Of a stretch of 21,036 bases of DNA, positions 19,110 to 21,036 are shown in pieces. Each line of letters opens with the position of its first letter. The stretch's first letter is position 1. The DNA comes from a virus: positions 1 to 21,036 of the IMG/VR virus record IMGVR_UViG_3300048921_000454. The stretch is one strand, 5' to 3'. Position numbers and translations under genes: made by a program. The notes beneath the pieces were generated by a model. It was not told the origin of the DNA and did no database searches. It was given only the letters and a program-made list of their open reading frames with translations.

Positions 19110-19813
19110 GCGGGCTCTTTCTTCCCCCGCTGCTGACGCCGCTTCTGGCGTGCTGGGCGAGCAGCATCGTCGAAGCGCGCGCGCCAAACGAGACGATCGA
19201 CCGGCAGGGTCCATACATCGAACGCTGGTACCTCGCCCGCAAGGCGATGGTCCCTCTAATCGGCGGCCCTGCGGCCGAGGACACGATGCTGAGCCGGGCG
19301 CTGATCCCGAGCGAGATCGAGAACGTCTACATCCATCGCTATCTTCGCTCCGACGCCGAGGACGCTCACGATCATCCCTGGGACAACGTGACGATCGTCC
19401 TCGCCGGCGAGGTGGTCGAGGAGACGCCGGCCGGCACCCAGGTCCTGTTGCCGGGTGCGATCGTCCTGCGCGTCGCCGAGCAGCTGCATGCGATCCGGTC
19501 GGTGCGCGCCGATACGCTCACCTTGTTCGTGACGCTGCAGAAGCGCCGGGAATGGGGATTCTTCGGCACGCACGGCTGGGTCGGCTGGCGCCATTACAGA
19601 CCGATGTTCCGGGATCGACCAGGCGCAGGCGATGGCGACGGTCGCCCGAACTTCGTCGACTGGGAGGGCTATGCGAACGCGCGCTACACGCCGTCACCGG
19701 CGCTGACCCGGCTGCCTGAGTGGGATGTCGTCCGTACCGGCTGGGGCGGACAGCCGCATAATTTCGACGACCTCGCTCAAGTCGGAGACCGTGAAGAAGG
19801 TCAGGCGTCATGA
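19106..19813 (+). CDS. cupin-like phage protein
   Basis: A 235-residue protein starting at the GTG of a GTGA overlap. The core from about 75 to 165 has the cupin pattern: YIHRYLRSDAEDAHDHPWDN (the HDHPW metal-binding strand), a LAGEVVEETPAG turn, a PGAIVLRVAEQLHAIRS segment with the second His, and LTLFVTLQKRREWGFFGTHGW. Similar HDHPW...H-x-I...WGF proteins are common in phages and proteobacteria; they are putative metal-binding oxygenase or sugar-binding relatives without proven function. The C-terminus carries FVDWEGYANARYT. It is co-transcribed with the ParB-like gene via an ATGA overlap. Confidence 0.75.
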   Translation: MSGLFLPPLLTPLLACWASSIVEARAPNETIDRQGPYIERWYLARKAMVPLIGGPAAEDTMLSRALIPSEIENVYIHRYLRSDAEDAHDHPWDNVTIVLAGEVVEETPAGTQVLLPGAIVLRVAEQLHAIRSVRADTLTLFVTLQKRREWGFFGTHGWVGWRHYRPMFRDRPGAGDGDGRPNFVDWEGYANARYTPSPALTRLPEWDVVRTGWGGQPHNFDDLAQVGDREEGQAS

Positions 19814-21036
19814 GCCGCCGTCCAACCCGACTCGATCGACTGCAGCGCAATGCCGAGCTGGCCCGGCTGCAGCCCGCGCCGCCCCCGGCCGCCAAGGCAA
19901 CGCGCGTGCGCCGAAAGCCGCCCCAGGCGACCCTGCCGAAGCTGAACCTGCGGATGATCCCGCTCAACCAGCTCCGCATCACGGCGCTGAACGTCAACGT
20001 GACCAACGCCGAGGAAGACATTGCCTCGCTCGCGCGCAGCATCGCGACCCGCGGCCTGAAGCAGAACCTGATCGTGGTCGACGAAGGCGACGGCAGCTTC
20101 GGCGTCATCGCCGGCGGCCGCCGGTACCGCGCGCTCATGCGCAATTGCGGTGAGGGCCTGATCCCCGAGGATCATCCGATCCCCTGCCTGATCGAAGCCG
20201 CCGAGGAGGCGCGGGAGACGAGCCTCGAGGAGAACCTGCAGCGCGTCGCGCTGAACCCCGCCGACGAGGTGACCGCCTACGCGACGATCGTCGCCGAACA
20301 TGCCGAGGAGGTCGACCCGGTCGCCTATACCGCGCGTCGCTTCAACGTCGGCGAGCGCCATGTCGCGCAGCGCCTCAAGTTGGCAGTCCTGGCGCCGGAG
20401 ATCTTCGACGCGCTGCGCGCCGGCACGATCCGGCTCGACGCCGCCGGCGCTTATGCCGGGTTCGACGACCAGGACCTGCAGATGCAGGTGTTCCGCGCCG
20501 AGGAGGCGCGGCAGTTCGGCACCAAGCACGATCCCCGCAACATTCGCGATTCGCTGCGGGGCCGGACCTATCCGGCCTCGATCGACCAGGCGCTCTATGT
20601 CGGGATCGATGCCTATGTCGCCGCCGGCGGCCGCGTCGACCGGGACCTGTTCCTGGGCGAAGCGGAAGGCGAGCGGCTGCTCGACCCGGCGCTGGTCGAC
20701 CGGCTCGCCCGTGAGAAGGCGGAAGCCGAGCTGCCGGCGGCGATCGCCGAATGTGGATTCGGCGACGGCATGCTGGCGACGACCTTCGCCACCCTGCCGA
20801 TCTGGCCGCCGGCACCGGAGGGTTATCGATTCGGTGCGCGGGCAGAGAGTTCGGAGACTGTATGGATCGTCCCGGCGTACGACGTCCGGCCCACTGCGAT
20901 CGGGATCTTCGCGCCGCGCTTCGGCAAGCTGTCGCCGATCGGCTGGTTCGTGCCGATCGCGCCGGCGCCGGCGCCGACGGGGCCGGCCGCCCGACCTGAG
21001 ATCCCTGCGGATCCCGTCGACCTGCAGGATGCAGGT
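19810..21036 (+). CDS. ParB/Spo0J-like protein, 3' end beyond window
   Basis: An open frame of 409 residues that reaches the window edge without a stop. Residues about 44-160 are the ParB N-terminal domain: IPLNQLRITALNVN, box I RGLKQNLIVVDEGDGSFGVI with AGGRRYRALM (102-110, the GxRR CTP/DNA-binding motif) and box II ETSLEENLQRVALNPADEV (136-154). Residues about 166-200 (DPVAYTARRFNVGERHVAQR and LKLAVLAPEI) form the HTH. The basic N-terminus (TRVRRKPPQ) and the long C-terminal part are not typical of chromosomal ParB. In phages such proteins assist replication or partition; no ParA is seen upstream. The ATG overlaps the previous stop (ATGA). Confidence 0.85.
   Translation, partial: MSRRPTRLDRLQRNAELARLQPAPPPAAKATRVRRKPPQATLPKLNLRMIPLNQLRITALNVNVTNAEEDIASLARSIATRGLKQNLIVVDEGDGSFGVIAGGRRYRALMRNCGEGLIPEDHPIPCLIEAAEEARETSLEENLQRVALNPADEVTAYATIVAEHAEEVDPVAYTARRFNVGERHVAQRLKLAVLAPEIFDALRAGTIRLDAAGAYAGFDDQDLQMQVFRAEEARQFGTKHDPRNIRDSLRGRTYPASIDQALYVGIDAYVAAGGRVDRDLFLGEAEGERLLDPALVDRLAREKAEAELPAAIAECGFGDGMLATTFATLPIWPPAPEGYRFGARAESSETVWIVPAYDVRPTAIGIFAPRFGKLSPIGWFVPIAPAPAPTGPAARPEIPADPVDLQDAG

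Noticed and set aside
19801-20529. Minus-strand open frame (242 codons) antisense to the ParB-like gene
   Set aside because: The plus frame has intact ParB boxes; the minus frame is a shadow.
1-21036. tRNA genes, insertion sequences, integrase or attachment sites
   Set aside because: No tRNA-like cloverleaf, transposase motif, terminal inverted repeats or tyrosine/serine recombinase motif was seen.

Overview
The window is a block of a lambda-like temperate phage or prophage. The GC content is about 65 %, and protein flavour and codon use point to an alphaproteobacterial host, most likely a sphingomonad-type bacterium (inference; no host gene, rRNA or att site is visible). No integrase, lysis cassette or tail fibre gene lies inside the window, so both ends cut through the phage.

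Layout: (1) 1-12211, minus strand, is a tightly packed packaging and head operon. Read in transcription order it holds a Mu Gam-like nuclease inhibitor, a 59-residue coiled-coil protein, a basic gpZ-like virion protein, a spike-base-like protein, a one-helix membrane protein, terminase small and large subunits, an orphan DNA methyltransferase, gpW connector, portal, a 76-residue protein, S49 prohead protease, an acidic repeat-rich probable scaffold, decoration protein, lambda gpE-type major capsid, an FII-like connector and a tail terminator-like protein. Most genes overlap by ATGA or GTGA, indicating translational coupling. (2) 12212-12504 is a divergent control region: a strong minus-strand promoter with a terminator hairpin starting about 22 nt after the start site, and a plus-strand promoter. 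(3) 12505-13575, plus strand, is a three-gene cassette of unknown function ending in an RHH-like protein, set against the direction of its neighbours. (4) 13582-16447, minus strand, is a regulatory/lysogeny block: CI-like repressor, membrane protein, LexA-type winged-helix protein, zinc-ribbon protein and a 354-residue protein that may be a late regulator. An alphaproteobacterial-type SOS box lies just before the last two. (5) 16448-16578 is the immunity region with a PR-like promoter and operator-like repeats. (6) 16579-21036, plus strand, is the early operon: a double-HTH Cro-like protein, several small coupled genes with HTH or Cys-cluster motifs, a cupin-like protein and a ParB-like protein that runs off the end.

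How it may work (inference): the CI/Cro switch at 16.5 kb chooses lysogeny. CI and the LexA-like protein both lack the S24 self-cleavage domain, so SOS sensing may instead come from host LexA acting at the GTTC-N7-GTTC box at 15143-15157, which would free the zinc-ribbon and 354-residue genes. The latter could then let transcription pass the promoter-proximal terminator at 12282-12308 and switch on the 12-kb late operon, as Q does in lambda. A 14-bp element shared (one mismatch) by the 12.4-kb and 16.5-kb control regions could bind a common regulator. None of this wiring is proven by the sequence alone.
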